Shown: one piece after another, positions 17,374 to 25,756 of the stretch
Layout of the letters: every line of letters starts with the position of its first letter
Position numbering within the stretch: position 1 is the first letter of the stretch
DNA from: Brevundimonas subvibrioides
GTDB taxonomy: Bacteria; Pseudomonadota; Alphaproteobacteria; Caulobacterales; Caulobacteraceae
Assembly (NCBI RefSeq): GCF_027271155.1
Contig: NZ_CP114542.1
Location: 2,527,001-2,591,000 of the forward strand
DNA length: 64,000 nt
Reading direction: 5' to 3'
Translations under genes and position numbers: made by a program
Notes under the pieces: generated by a model
What the model was told of the DNA's origin: nothing
Databases searched by the model: none
Seen by the model: only the letters and a program-made list of their open reading frames with translations

Positions 17374-18288
17374 TTGCCCTTTCCCGAGTTCGACCCGGTC
17401 CTGATCCACCTCGGCCCCCTGCCGATCCGCTGGTACGCCCTGGCCTATGTGATGGGCATCGTGCTGGGCTGGGTCTATGCGGCCAGGATCCTCAAGAGCC
17501 CGCGCGTCTGGCTTCCGGGCAGACCTCCCATCAACACGGTGCAGCTGGACGATCTGGTGCTGTGGATTACGCTGGGCATCATCCTGGGCGGCCGGTTCGG
17601 CTATGCGCTGTTCTACAAGCCGGTCATGTATGCCCAGCTTGTCGGTGAGTTGTTTCCCAAATTGTTCCCACACGGCGTCACCTGGGGTGAGCGGCTGGAG
17701 CTGTTCCAGCTATGGACGGGGGGCATGTCGTTCCACGGCGGCCTGATCGGCCCCACGATCGCAGTCCTGCTGTTTGCCAGGAAGCACAAGGTCAACCCTC
17801 TGAGCCTCGGGGACATGCTTCTTCCCGTCGGAACAATCGGCCTGTGCTTTGGCCGGTTGGCCAATTTCATCAATGGCGAACTGTGGGGCCGCGTTACCGA
17901 CGTGCCCTGGGCCGTCCGGTTCTGCAATGCGCGGATCGAGCAGATTTACGGGTTTTGCCCTGCGGGCAACGAACCCCGCCATCCCAGCCAGCTGTACGAG
18001 GCGGGGCTGGAGGGTATCGTGCTGTTCGGCATTCTTTGGCTGGCGGTCTGGAAATGGCGGCTGCTCAGCAAGCCGGGCTACATCACCGGCCTGTTCCTGG
18101 TCGGCTACGGACTGATCCGCGCCCTGCTGGAAAACGTCCGACAGCCGGATGTGGGGCTGGACCATCTGCCCTTTGGCCTGACCATGGGCATGATCCTGTC
18201 CATCCCGATGATCCTGATCGGCGCCTGGCTGATCCGGCGGGCGTGGATGCGGCCGCCGGCGGTGACGGCGGAGTCGGTCGAGGCCTGA
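17374..18288 (+). CDS. lgt: Prolipoprotein diacylglyceryl transferase
   Basis: This 304-residue inner-membrane enzyme transfers diacylglycerol from phosphatidylglycerol to the lipobox Cys of prolipoproteins. The protein has about seven membrane helices, the catalytic-region motif SFHGGLIGPT and the signature GRLANFINGELWGR. The start is a TTG at 17374 behind a strong CAGGAG ribosome site at 17360-17365. It is followed by the MidA-like methyltransferase gene after 4 bases. Confidence 0.95.
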   Translation: MPFPEFDPVLIHLGPLPIRWYALAYVMGIVLGWVYAARILKSPRVWLPGRPPINTVQLDDLVLWITLGIILGGRFGYALFYKPVMYAQLVGELFPKLFPHGVTWGERLELFQLWTGGMSFHGGLIGPTIAVLLFARKHKVNPLSLGDMLLPVGTIGLCFGRLANFINGELWGRVTDVPWAVRFCNARIEQIYGFCPAGNEPRHPSQLYEAGLEGIVLFGILWLAVWKWRLLSKPGYITGLFLVGYGLIRALLENVRQPDVGLDHLPFGLTMGMILSIPMILIGAWLIRRAWMRPPAVTAESVEA

Positions 18289-18292
18289 GACC

Positions 18293-19366
18293 ATGGCGCT
18301 GAAGGACAGGCTGGCCCGCGAGATCGCCCTGACCGGGCCGATGACGGTGGCCGACTATGTCACCCGGTGCCTGCACGATCCGACCGACGGCTACTACGCC
18401 ACGCGACCGGCGCTGGGCGAAAGCGGCGACTTCATCACCGCGCCGCTGATCAGCCAGATGTTCGGCGAACTGATCGGCCTGTGGGCGGTCGAGACCTGGC
18501 AGAGGCTCGGGGCACCCGAACGGTTCAGACTGGTCGAGGTGGGCCCCGGCGACGGCACCTTGATGGACGATGCCCTGCGGGCGGCGCGGGTGGTGCCCGG
18601 ATTCCTGGAGGCCTGCGACCTGATCCTGATCGAGCCCAGTGGGCCGCTGCGGGACGTCCAGGCCCGCAGGCTGGCGCAGGCCGACGTATCGCCGCGCTGG
18701 ATCAGGACGCTGGGCCAGATCGACACCGATGCACCGGTCATCCTGATCGCCAACGAGGTGCTGGACTGCCTGCCCGCGCGTCAGTTCGTCCGCACCGAAG
18801 GTGGCTGGGCCGAGCGGCGGGTGGGGGTCAGGGACGACGGCGCTCTGACGTTCGGACTGGTTGGGATCACGGGCGGCTTCGAGCGGCCGGAGTTCGCGGT
18901 GGAGCCCGGGCAGGTGATCGAGGCGTCGGAGCAGCAGGCCGCCTTCGGGCGGGACCTGGCGGTCCTGATGGCCGAGACCTCGGGCGCGGCCCTGCTGATC
19001 GACTATGGCCGCGACCGGCCGGGCGTGGGTGACACGCTTCAGGCCCTGCGGCGGCACACGAAGGTCGATGTTCTGTCGACGCCGGGCGAGGCGGACGTCA
19101 CACAGTGGGCGGACTTCCCCGGCGTTCTGGAGGCGGCGATCCGGGCCGGGGCTGACGTCACCGGCTGCATCGGTCAGGGCGACTTCCTGCGGCGGCTGGG
19201 GATCGAGGCACGGGCCGAACGGTTGGCGGCGGGACGGCCCCATGCCGCACCGATGATCGGACGCCAGCTGGCCCGGCTGACGGCCCCGGACCAGATGGGC
19301 GAGCTGTTCAAGGCGGCGGCGATCTTCTCGCCCCGCAGCCTGGGCGTGCCGGGGTTCGGGACATGA
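18293..19366 (+). CDS. MidA/NDUFAF7-like SAM-dependent methyltransferase
   Basis: This 357-residue member of the family (DUF185) methylates an arginine of the NDUFS2-type subunit during complex I assembly in mitochondria. It begins with a helical segment MTVADYVTRCLHDPTDGYYA, then SGDFITAPLISQMFGELIG, the SAM-binding VEVGPGDGTLMDD and VLDCLPARQF. Length is typical. Its stop overlaps the start of pgeF by 4 bases. The exact substrate in bacteria is not established by sequence. Confidence 0.88.
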   Translation: MALKDRLAREIALTGPMTVADYVTRCLHDPTDGYYATRPALGESGDFITAPLISQMFGELIGLWAVETWQRLGAPERFRLVEVGPGDGTLMDDALRAARVVPGFLEACDLILIEPSGPLRDVQARRLAQADVSPRWIRTLGQIDTDAPVILIANEVLDCLPARQFVRTEGGWAERRVGVRDDGALTFGLVGITGGFERPEFAVEPGQVIEASEQQAAFGRDLAVLMAETSGAALLIDYGRDRPGVGDTLQALRRHTKVDVLSTPGEADVTQWADFPGVLEAAIRAGADVTGCIGQGDFLRRLGIEARAERLAAGRPHAAPMIGRQLARLTAPDQMGELFKAAAIFSPRSLGVPGFGT

Positions 19367-20136
19367 GCGCACCTGAGCCGATCACCCATCCGTTGCTGAC
19401 GCAAGGCGGCATCCGCCACGGGTTCTTCACGCGGCACGGCGGGGCCTCCACCGGCCTGTATGAAGGCCTGAACACCGGCCTGGGGTCGGCGGACGATCCG
19501 GCGGCGGTGGCGGAGAACCGCAGGCGGGTGGCCGAAGCGATGGGCGGTGGGTCGGACGATCTGGCGGGCTGCTACCAGATCCATTCTGCCATCACGCGTG
19601 TCGCCGACGGCCCCTGGCGCGGGGACCGGCCCGAGGGCGACGCGGTGGTGTCACGGACGCCCGGCGTGATCTGCGCCGTCCTGACCGCCGACTGCGCGCC
19701 CGTGCTGCTGGCCGATGCCGAAGCGGGCGTCGTGGGCGCGGTTCACGCGGGCTGGAAGGGGGCGCTGGGCGGCATCGTCCATTCCGCCGTGACGGCGATG
19801 GAGGCCCTGGGGGCGCGGCCGGACCGGATCGTCGCCGTGGTCGGCCCCTGCATCGCCCAGCCGTCCTATGAGGTCGGGGCCGATTTCCAGGACCGGTTCG
19901 AACACCACGATCCGGGGTCGGGCCGGTTCTTTGCGGCCGGTGTGGCTGCGGACCGCCGCATGTTCGACCTGCCGGGTTTCGTGCTGTGGCGGCTGGAACA
20001 GGCGGGCGTCGGCGCGGCGGCCTGGACGGGCCACGACACCTGCGCCGACGAGACCCTCTTCTATTCCAACCGCCGGGCCTTCCAGCGCGGCGAGCCGGAT
20101 TTCGGGCGGCTGATGTCGGCGATCTGTCTGGGGTGA
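19363..20136 (+). CDS. pgeF: PgeF-family multicopper oxidase-like protein (YfiH)
   Basis: This 257-residue protein has the laccase-domain signature: GFFTRHGGASTGLYEGLN near the start, TADCAPVLLADAEAGVVGAVHAGWKG with the metal ligands His and Cys, and VGPCIAQPSYEVG. The family includes a purine nucleosidase/phosphorylase and a peptidoglycan-editing activity in E. coli. Overlaps the methyltransferase gene by 4 bases, so lgt, this methyltransferase and pgeF form one plus-strand operon. Confidence 0.9.
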   Translation: MSAPEPITHPLLTQGGIRHGFFTRHGGASTGLYEGLNTGLGSADDPAAVAENRRRVAEAMGGGSDDLAGCYQIHSAITRVADGPWRGDRPEGDAVVSRTPGVICAVLTADCAPVLLADAEAGVVGAVHAGWKGALGGIVHSAVTAMEALGARPDRIVAVVGPCIAQPSYEVGADFQDRFEHHDPGSGRFFAAGVAADRRMFDLPGFVLWRLEQAGVGAAAWTGHDTCADETLFYSNRRAFQRGEPDFGRLMSAICLG

Positions 20137-20159
20137 GGTCTTTCGGACCAGACCGGAGA

Positions 20160-20202
20160 GTGAGTCACCCCGGCTGAAATGCCGTGACTCACCGTGACTC
20201 AC
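20160..20202 (+). repeat. GTGAGTCAC/GTGACTCAC inverted and tandem repeats after pgeF
   Basis: GTGAGTCAC at 20160-20168 is the reverse complement of GTGACTCAC at 20184-20192, giving a 9-bp stem that could act as the pgeF terminator without a T-run. A second GTGACTCAC follows at 20194-20202, ten bases on. They sit at the junction with the lower-GC insert. Whether they are a terminator or part of an insertion boundary is open. Confidence 0.4.
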
Positions 20203-20415
20203 GGCGACCCGAGTTCTTTCAAATCAATGCGTTGGCACGTCAGGCCAGAGTCACCCTGCCAGATTATCGGAAATCTGGCGCACCCCATCAGCGGCAGGAG
20301 CAGTTGCGACCTGTCAAAGACCCGGCGATCCAGATGGGTGCCGGAGCAAAGAGAGCAAGCCCTCGATGGGAATTAATTCCTACCTGTGCACTTTGCATAC
20401 CGGAAGGATTATCCT

Positions 20416-20646
20416 ATGACAGCCGATGACAGGCCGGGCCTAGAACACAAAATCGCAGACATGATCGGTGTCCGGGAGTATGCGGAGGGACACACAGTGG
20501 AGCTGCGGCAAGATGCATCGGGAAGAATGTTGGTGCGCGCCTACAATGAGGGACGGCACAACTGCGTTGAAATCGATCTCGCTGATCTCTTACACTGGGT
20601 TCGAGTTTATAGAGCTCAACCTGATTTCCGAAACGTCACCGCTTGA
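20416..20646 (+). CDS. Small hypothetical protein of the lower-GC insert
   Basis: This 76-residue protein begins MTADDRPGLEHK and contains EYAEGHTVELRQDASG and a C-terminal ADLLHWVRVYRAQPDF helix. A GGAAGGA ribosome site lies 9 bases upstream of the ATG at 20416. I do not recognise the family. It is the first of three plus-strand genes in a stretch with lower GC than the flanks, and is followed closely by the gene ending at 21169. Confidence 0.6.
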   Translation: MTADDRPGLEHKIADMIGVREYAEGHTVELRQDASGRMLVRAYNEGRHNCVEIDLADLLHWVRVYRAQPDFRNVTA

Positions 20647-20653
20647 AGTCGTC

Positions 20654-21169
20654 TTGGATGAGATTTTCAAGTGTATAGCGGCTGGTCTAGTTTATCCTGC
20701 ACTTCATTTGGCGCTGTCAGTGCCGGACGTATGTTCGTCTCTTGAAACTGCACACGATGAAGATGCCCGTTTCCGCATTCAGAGACGTTATGTGGCGTGG
20801 TGTGAAACCTACCTCTCCCAAGAGTTTCTTGTGTTCACTGCAAGTGATTGTTGGGCGTTAAGGGGTGGTGTTTTGCACAATGGAATGTTCGCTTCCCATC
20901 CCGGATCGCAATACGATCGAATTCTGTTCACTCTCCCGAACCCTCGCATGACACTACACGAGAACATATCCAGGAATAACGGTGGAATTATTGAGAGCGC
21001 CCTACAACTAGACGCTAAGCTATTCTGTGAGGCTATGGCGACGGCGGCTCGACGCTGGTATCTGCTGAAAAAGGATGATCCAAAAGTTGTCCAAAACCTT
21101 CCCAATTTGGTCCGCGTTCGACCTAATGGCGTTTCTCCTCATATCGTTGGCGTGCCCCTCATCGCATAG
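20654..21169 (+). CDS. Hypothetical protein with DCWALRGGVLHNG motif
   Basis: About 171 residues starting at the TTG at 20654; an ATG at 20549 in the same frame would overlap the previous gene, so the start is uncertain. The N-terminal part reads VLDEIFKCIAAGLVYPALHL and the middle has RRYVAWCETYL and SDCWALRGGVLHNGM. I associate this pattern with an uncharacterised family frequent in mobile and defence-rich regions, but I cannot name it with certainty. AT content is higher than in neighbouring core genes, suggesting recent transfer. Confidence 0.6.
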   Translation: MDEIFKCIAAGLVYPALHLALSVPDVCSSLETAHDEDARFRIQRRYVAWCETYLSQEFLVFTASDCWALRGGVLHNGMFASHPGSQYDRILFTLPNPRMTLHENISRNNGGIIESALQLDAKLFCEAMATAARRWYLLKKDDPKVVQNLPNLVRVRPNGVSPHIVGVPLIA

Positions 21170-21178
21170 GAGTTTTGG

Positions 21179-21325
21179 GTGTCCGAAGCAGCCGTAGAGA
21201 AGCGTCGCGACGAGGTAATCAAGCGAATGCTCGCCACCCCGCCGCAGCCGAAGATCAGTCCCAAGAAGCGGAAGGCCTCTTCCGACGCATCCTCGCCAGA
21301 CGCCAAGCCTGAAACCCAAACATAG
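21179..21325 (+). CDS. Very small basic protein (48 aa)
   Basis: A GTG at 21179 follows a strong AGGAG ribosome site (21168-21172) with a 6-base spacer. The 48 residues begin VSEAAVEKRRDEVIKRMLAT and end in a Lys/Pro/Ser-rich tail. The start lies 9 bases after the preceding stop, so the gene is probably translationally coupled to it. No function is known. The reverse strand here also reads through an IS-derived frame, but the ribosome site and codon pattern support the plus-strand gene. Confidence 0.6.
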   Translation: MSEAAVEKRRDEVIKRMLATPPQPKISPKKRKASSDASSPDAKPETQT

Positions 21326-21330
21326 GCTTG

Positions 21331-21561
21331 GTCAGTCTGTCGGTACGTCAGGCGCTTGCCGATCGATCCGATGATCGCAAGGTCCGTCCGTTCCCCGTCA
21401 TTGATGCCCAGCAGGGCGCGGGTGTTGTGGCGGAAGCCAAACTCGGTGACGTATCGGTTCAGGTGTTTCTCAGAGCAGTGTTGATAGACGCCCTTCATGC
21501 CCTTCTTGAAGACACCGACGAAGCCTTCCGCCGAGTTCGTGGTCACGTCGACACGGGCATA
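21331..21561 (-). pseudogene. IS1595-type (ISXO2-like) transposase remnant
   Basis: The frame encodes the C-terminal part of an IS1595-family DDE transposase: TTNSAEGFVGVFKKGMKGVY, QHCSEKHLNRYVTEFGFRHN and IGSIGKRLTYRQ. The upstream two-thirds of the transposase, including the first catalytic residues and zinc-binding part, is absent. The surrounding frame (21139-21660) continues into unrelated sequence at both ends. No terminal inverted repeats are evident. It is a scar of an insertion next to the three-gene insert. Confidence 0.8.
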
Positions 21562-21693
21562 ATCGCTATGATCACTTCTCGATGCTTTAGGCACAGCGAC
21601 CGATCGGGGTCGGGAGCAGCCATCTAGATCATCCCCCCAAGCGGTCGCCCCGGCCGGCACGCGGGGGCGAGGGAGCCCGGGCCCTCGCGGATC

Positions 21694-21951
21694 CTAGCTT
21701 TCCGCCTCGACCACGCCGCTCTGGAAATACGGCTCCACCGGGCCCTGCAGCTTGACGGTCAGGGCATTGCCCTTGCGATCGACGCGCTTGCCGACGGCCA
21801 GGCGGACCCAGCCTTCGGACACGCAGTATTCGTCGACATTGGTCTTTTCCTCGCCCTTGAACCGGATGCCCACGCCCCGCGCCAGGATGTCGGCGTCATA
21901 GTATTTGCTGGCGGGGTTGACCGAGAGGCGGTCGGGAGGCGTGTCGGACAT
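21694..21951 (-). CDS. DUF3297 family protein
   Basis: This 85-residue protein begins MSDTPPDRLSVNPASKYYDA and continues ILARGVGIRFKGEEKTNVDE and GWVRLAVGKRVDRKGNALTV. It matches the short DUF3297 family, a conserved glutathione-related or unknown-function protein of Proteobacteria. The ATG at 21951 is used; the longer frame upstream is not conserved. Function unknown. Confidence 0.8.
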   Translation of the reverse strand: MSDTPPDRLSVNPASKYYDADILARGVGIRFKGEEKTNVDEYCVSEGWVRLAVGKRVDRKGNALTVKLQGPVEPYFQSGVVEAES

Positions 21952-22031
21952 GGCGGGGCCTTCGAGCGGCGGAGCGGAGCGGAGGCGGGTGATACCCCTC
22001 CCCGCTCCCGGTGCCAACCGTGGGGCGGCGT

Positions 22032-23000
22032 TTACTGCACCGACTGGCGGGGCGCGGTCGGGTTCGACGGCGGAGAGGTTGGCGTCGTCGGGGCGTAAGG
22101 CTGCGGACCGGTCGTGGCCGAGGCCTGGTTTGCGGCAGGCGCACGGGGGCTGGACCGGGTCGGTGTCGTGGGCCGACGGGTCTGGCGGGGGGTCGGGCGC
22201 GTCTGGGGCGCACGGTTCGCGGCCGGCTGGGTCGTCGGCGGCGTGGCGGCCGTGGTGTTCGAGGCCGGCGTGGTGCCGGCCGTCGTGGGTGCGGGCGGGG
22301 TCGCGGCAGCGGTCTGGGTCGGACCCGTGGTCGGCGGCGTGGCAGCGGCAGCGGCGGCGGCGCGCGCGGCCAGCTGCTGGGCCTGGAAGCGGCGGGCCAG
22401 TTTCTCGGTCAGCTCGCGGGCGGCGGGGGCGGGCATCTGGGCCAGGATGGCCGACAGGCCGCGCGGGCGCATGGCGGCGGCGATGGGCAGGCGCACGCTG
22501 TCGTCCAGGGTTTCGAAGACGGCAGCGGCCTCACGCGGGCGCATGGCGGAATAGACGGCGACAAGCCGTTCGGTCTCGGCTCTCTGGCGCTCGTCGACCT
22601 GACCCAGCAGGCCCTGGACCTCGGCCTTGATGGCGTTCAGGGCCTGGACCTTGGCGTCCAGCTTGGCCTCGGCGGCGACCATCAGTGGCAGGGTTGTGGC
22701 GAAATCGGCGTCTCGGGCGTCCAGTTCGGTGCGGCGGGCAGACAGGGACTGGATGATGCGCAGCTCTGCCGGCGAGATCCCCGCCTGCTGGGCCAGCTGT
22801 TCCGGCGACAGGGCGCAAACCGCCGGAGCAGGGCGGTTGGCGGCGGGCGCAGCGGCGGCCTCGCCCACGGCGGTGGTCGCCTCCTCGGCCCAGGCCCTGG
22901 CCCCCTCGAACAGGCCGGGGCCCGCGCCGACGGCCCGCACGGCCACGACCCCGCCGATGGCGATGGCGATGAGGGGCAGGAGGCGGGGCAGCTTGGCCAT
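22032..23000 (-). CDS. MotE-family flagellar protein
   Basis: This 322-residue protein has an N-terminal membrane anchor (LPRLLPLIAIAIGGVVAVRA) and a coiled coil (AEAKLDAKVQALNAIKAEVQ). The MgtE-N-like helical domain has AVYSAMRPREAAAVFETLDD and PRGLSAILAQMPAPAARELT. A long Thr/Pro/Ala low-complexity tail follows. The family includes MotE, a chaperone for periplasmic motor protein MotC in rhizobia. It is last in the fliL-fliM-DUF6468 gene run, and a 71-base gap separates it from DUF6468. The ATG at 23000 is chosen because the upstream extension is not conserved-looking. Confidence 0.8.
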   Translation of the reverse strand: MAKLPRLLPLIAIAIGGVVAVRAVGAGPGLFEGARAWAEEATTAVGEAAAAPAANRPAPAVCALSPEQLAQQAGISPAELRIIQSLSARRTELDARDADFATTLPLMVAAEAKLDAKVQALNAIKAEVQGLLGQVDERQRAETERLVAVYSAMRPREAAAVFETLDDSVRLPIAAAMRPRGLSAILAQMPAPAARELTEKLARRFQAQQLAARAAAAAAATPPTTGPTQTAAATPPAPTTAGTTPASNTTAATPPTTQPAANRAPQTRPTPRQTRRPTTPTRSSPRAPAANQASATTGPQPYAPTTPTSPPSNPTAPRQSVQ

Positions 23001-23071
23001 TGTCGTCGATCCAGTGGTCTCGCCCCGCACGGCGTCCGCCACCAGGTGGCGAACATCGGGGCACTAAAAAT

Positions 23072-23752
23072 TCAGGCGGCGAAGAGGTCGTCGTCGAGGC
23101 TAGCCTTGGCGCGGTTGAGGCTTTGCTTCGCGGTTTGGTTAGCGGTCAGGGCATGCAGGATGGCCTGGACGTTCCCGGCCCCGGCGGTAGCCTTGGCGGG
23201 GGCCGCCATGCCCTGGATGCGCTCGGCAAGCGCGGCCATGCGGAAGGCGCGGTCATCGGGATCGGGCGCGCGGGTCGGGGCAGCCTTGACGGTCGCCCCT
23301 GCCTTCAGGAGTGAGGGGGTAGCGGAGCGACCGGATGGGGACGACCCGGCGATGCGCGCGCGATCGGAGTCCGGCCCGCCTTGCCTTCCCCTGCCGGTCT
23401 CCGCTTCGCTTCGACCCGCTCCCCGATCCACAAGCGAGCCTTCGTCGACCCCGTCCCGGGGAGACAGAGGCGCGCTGCGTGCGCCACTGGCGATCAGCTG
23501 TTCCAGATCGGTCTTCAACTGCCGCGCCTTCATGATACGATCGTGCAGCAGGTCGGCGTCCTCGCCGGAGGCCCGCAGGGAGGCCAGGGCACTCTCGGCC
23601 CGGCCGCAGGCGGCGTTCAATTCGGTGACGGCACCGGCAAAGGCAAGCTGGCCGGCGCGGAGCTGGGTCAGCTTCTTCTCCAGCCGCACGCCATAGGCGA
23701 TGGCGGCGACCAGCAAGAGCATAAGCACGCCGTCAAGGATCATGCCGGTCAT
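23072..23752 (-). CDS. DUF6468 domain protein, flagellar operon
   Basis: This 226-residue protein has an N-terminal transmembrane helix (MILDGVLMLLLVAAIAYGV) and a helical domain reading RLEKKLTQLRAGQLAFAGAV. Around residues 90-150 lies an Arg/Ser/Gly-rich low-complexity insert, and the helical end reads QAILHALTANQTAKQSLNRA. DUF6468 genes sit next to fliM in Caulobacterales. The 1-base gap to fliM supports co-translation. Role unknown, presumably in motor assembly. Confidence 0.78.
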   Translation of the reverse strand: MTGMILDGVLMLLLVAAIAYGVRLEKKLTQLRAGQLAFAGAVTELNAACGRAESALASLRASGEDADLLHDRIMKARQLKTDLEQLIASGARSAPLSPRDGVDEGSLVDRGAGRSEAETGRGRQGGPDSDRARIAGSSPSGRSATPSLLKAGATVKAAPTRAPDPDDRAFRMAALAERIQGMAAPAKATAGAGNVQAILHALTANQTAKQSLNRAKASLDDDLFAA

Positions 23753-23753
23753 G

Positions 23754-24842
23754 TCAGCGCCTTCCCCGGGTGAGGCTGTTGGCCGCCTCGATACTGATGG
23801 GCGCATCGACGCGCACGGCGATGTACTGACCCTTCCGGCCCATCTTGCCGGTGGTGACAGGGATCGAGCCGCAGCGGATGGAGACGTCGGACTCCGGCGT
23901 CGCGTTCAGCATGAAGGTGTCGCCGACCTGCAGGTTCAGGACGGTGGACAGGGACGCGGATTGCTCGTCCAGCACGACGCGGACCTCGGTTTCGGTCGTC
24001 CAGAGCTCGGTGGCCAGGTGACCTTCCCAGATGTTGTCGCGGCCGAACTTCTCGCCCATGAACTGCTGCAGCAGCAATTTGCGGATCGGCTCCAGCGTCG
24101 CATAGGGCAGCAGGAGCTCGACCCGCCCGCCGCGGTCTTCCATGTCGATGCGCAGCTTCACCAGGATGGCCGCGTTCGCAGGGCGCGCGATCGCGGCAAA
24201 GCGCGGATTGGTCTCCAGCCGGTCCAGGTTGAGGTGGACCGGGGTCAGGGGCTCGAACGCCGCCTGGGCATCGGCGAGGATGACCTCGACCATCCGCTGG
24301 ACCAGCACGCGCTCGATCGTGGTGTAGGGCCGGCCCTCGATGCGAAGCGCCGCCGTACCGCGACGGCCTCCCAGCAGCACATCGACGATCGAATAGATCA
24401 GGTTGGAATCGACCGTCAGCAGGCCGAAATTGTCCAGCTCCTCAGCCCGGAACACCGCCAGGATGGCCGGCAAGGGGATCGAGTTCAGATAGTCGCCGAA
24501 CCGGATCGAGGAGATGTTGTCGAGGCTGACCTCGACGTTGTCGGAGGTGAAGTTGCGAAGGCTGGTCGTCATCAACCGCACCAGGCGGTCGAAGACGATT
24601 TCCAGCATCGGCAGCCGCTCGTAGCTGACGAGGGCGGAGTTGATGATGGCGCGGATGCCGGTGCGTTCGGTCCCATCCTCGTCGCCCATATCGAAGCCGA
24701 GCAGGCTGTCGATCTCGTCCTGGTTCAGGACGCGTTCGGTCGCACCGCCCAGGCGGTCGTCCGCGAAGCTCTCGGAGTCGGCGAAGGGTTCGGCCGCAGC
24801 GACGGGACCCGGCTCGGTGTCGGCAACGCCCGTGTCAGACAT
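23754..24842 (-). CDS. fliM: Flagellar motor switch protein FliM
   Basis: This 362-residue C-ring protein binds CheY-P. The N-terminal CheY-binding motif is NQDEIDSLLGF at about 40-50, preceded by an acidic extension. The middle domain has MLEIVFDRLVRLMTTSLRNF and YSIVDVLLGGRRG. The C-terminal SpoA domain contains VSIRCGSIPVTTGKMGRKGQ. The ATG at 24842 is preferred to a GTG 9 bases upstream. It follows fliL by about 66 bases on the same strand. Confidence 0.95.
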   Translation of the reverse strand: MSDTGVADTEPGPVAAAEPFADSESFADDRLGGATERVLNQDEIDSLLGFDMGDEDGTERTGIRAIINSALVSYERLPMLEIVFDRLVRLMTTSLRNFTSDNVEVSLDNISSIRFGDYLNSIPLPAILAVFRAEELDNFGLLTVDSNLIYSIVDVLLGGRRGTAALRIEGRPYTTIERVLVQRMVEVILADAQAAFEPLTPVHLNLDRLETNPRFAAIARPANAAILVKLRIDMEDRGGRVELLLPYATLEPIRKLLLQQFMGEKFGRDNIWEGHLATELWTTETEVRVVLDEQSASLSTVLNLQVGDTFMLNATPESDVSIRCGSIPVTTGKMGRKGQYIAVRVDAPISIEAANSLTRGRR

Positions 24843-24908
24843 CAGGCGCACCTGTGCCGGGTGGTGATGCGCTTATCCGGAAACTGCTGACACGTTTCGG
24901 CATCATGC

Positions 24909-25577
24909 CTATTGAACCAGCATTTCTTCGATCAGCACGGCGTCAACGCGCGACGGCGCGGCGATCAGATTCACCCGGCGCAGGATCTCGGCGCGCAGCT
25001 GATACGTCCCCTGCGAGCCCGCCAGATCTTCGGGTCGCAGTTCGCGCAGGAAGCCCTGGAACATGTCCTGCATGCGGGGCATCTGGCCCTGCAGGGTCTC
25101 GGCCAGTTCGGCGTCGTGCATCTCCAGCGTCAGGGTCAGCTTCAGGAAGGTCGGCTTGCCGTCCGGCGACTGAATGTTCACGACCATGTCGGGCAGGGTG
25201 TAGAAGGTGATGCCGTCCGGGCCCTCGGAGATCTTGCCCAGCGACGGATCGGCCTCGTCACCCTCGCCTTCCTTCTTCTCGCCGTGACCGCCCTTCTTTT
25301 CTTCCTTCTTCTCGGCCCCGTGGCCGCCCTTGGCCTCCTTTTCGCCGTGCTCTCCCCCGGCGGCCGCGGGCTTGGGCTGGAGCATGAAATACGCCCCCGC
25401 TCCGCCGCCACCCAGGACCAGCAGGGCCACGGGCGCGATGATGAAGAGCAGCGGCAGTTTCTTCTTCTTGGGCGCGTCGTCGCCGTCCTGCGCGTCGGCA
25501 CCGTGGGCGACGGCCAGCTTGGTGGCATCATCGGCGTCGGCCGGTGCCTTGTCCTTCTTCTTGCCAAACTTGAACAT
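24909..25577 (-). CDS. fliL: Flagellar basal body-associated protein FliL
   Basis: This 222-residue inner-membrane protein of the stator-rotor interface has a cytoplasmic Lys/Asp-rich N-terminus (MFKFGKKKDKAPADADDATK). A single membrane helix is formed by LPLLFIIAPVALLVLGGGGA. A Gly/His/Lys/Glu-rich periplasmic linker precedes the conserved FliL domain (FYTLPDMVVNIQSPDGKPTF). The ATG at 25577 is chosen by the family start; a longer frame runs into the promoter region. It is divergent from flgF. Confidence 0.93.
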   Translation of the reverse strand: MFKFGKKKDKAPADADDATKLAVAHGADAQDGDDAPKKKKLPLLFIIAPVALLVLGGGGAGAYFMLQPKPAAAGGEHGEKEAKGGHGAEKKEEKKGGHGEKKEGEGDEADPSLGKISEGPDGITFYTLPDMVVNIQSPDGKPTFLKLTLTLEMHDAELAETLQGQMPRMQDMFQGFLRELRPEDLAGSQGTYQLRAEILRRVNLIAAPSRVDAVLIEEMLVQ

Positions 25578-25623
25578 CGGCGCGTCCCGGAAAATCCCAA
25601 TGTCCGAGATGCGGCGCGTTTGG

Positions 25624-25638
25624 TTAACGCGAGGTGTA
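25624..25638 (-). promoter_or_regulatory. Possible CtrA half-site in the fliL promoter region
   Basis: TTAA-CGCGAGG-TGTA has the N7 spacing of a CtrA box with one perfect half (TTAA) and one degenerate half. It lies 47 bases upstream of fliL. fliLM is CtrA-dependent in Caulobacter, so a site is expected here, but the match is partial. Confidence 0.4.
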
Positions 25639-25641
25639 AAT

Positions 25642-25658
25642 CCGGCAAGATTTGCCGG
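25642..25658. promoter_or_regulatory. Palindromic FlbD enhancer candidate between fliL and flgF
   Basis: CCGGCAA-GAT-TTGCCGG is a perfect 7-bp inverted repeat about 55 bases upstream of the sigma-54 promoter of flgF and 65 bases upstream of fliL. It contains the GGCA-N5-TGCC core also seen in the fliF promoter. Position upstream of a sigma-54 promoter and the shared core suggest an ftr element bound by FlbD, acting as enhancer for flgF. This is inference from architecture. Confidence 0.55.
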
Positions 25659-25712
25659 GTGCGGAACGACGCCCCCCCGCCGAAAGCCCCACGACCGCTG
25701 GATTAACCCTGT

Positions 25713-25727
25713 TGGCACGGTCGTTGC
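25713..25727 (+). promoter_or_regulatory. Sigma-54 promoter of the flgFGAH operon
   Basis: TGGCACG-GTCG-TTGC matches the sigma-54 consensus exactly, with GG at -24 and GC at -12 correctly spaced. Transcription should start about 12 bases after the GC, near 25739, just before the AAGGAG ribosome site of flgF. This is the class III flagellar promoter type activated by FlbD. Confidence 0.9.
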
Positions 25728-25756
25728 GAGGACCCGTTCGAAGGAGCCTCGCCGCC

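Noticed and set aside
22011..23696. 561-residue plus-strand frame over motE and DUF6468
   Set aside because: It is the reverse frame of two flagellar genes and has an extreme Gly/Arg bias.
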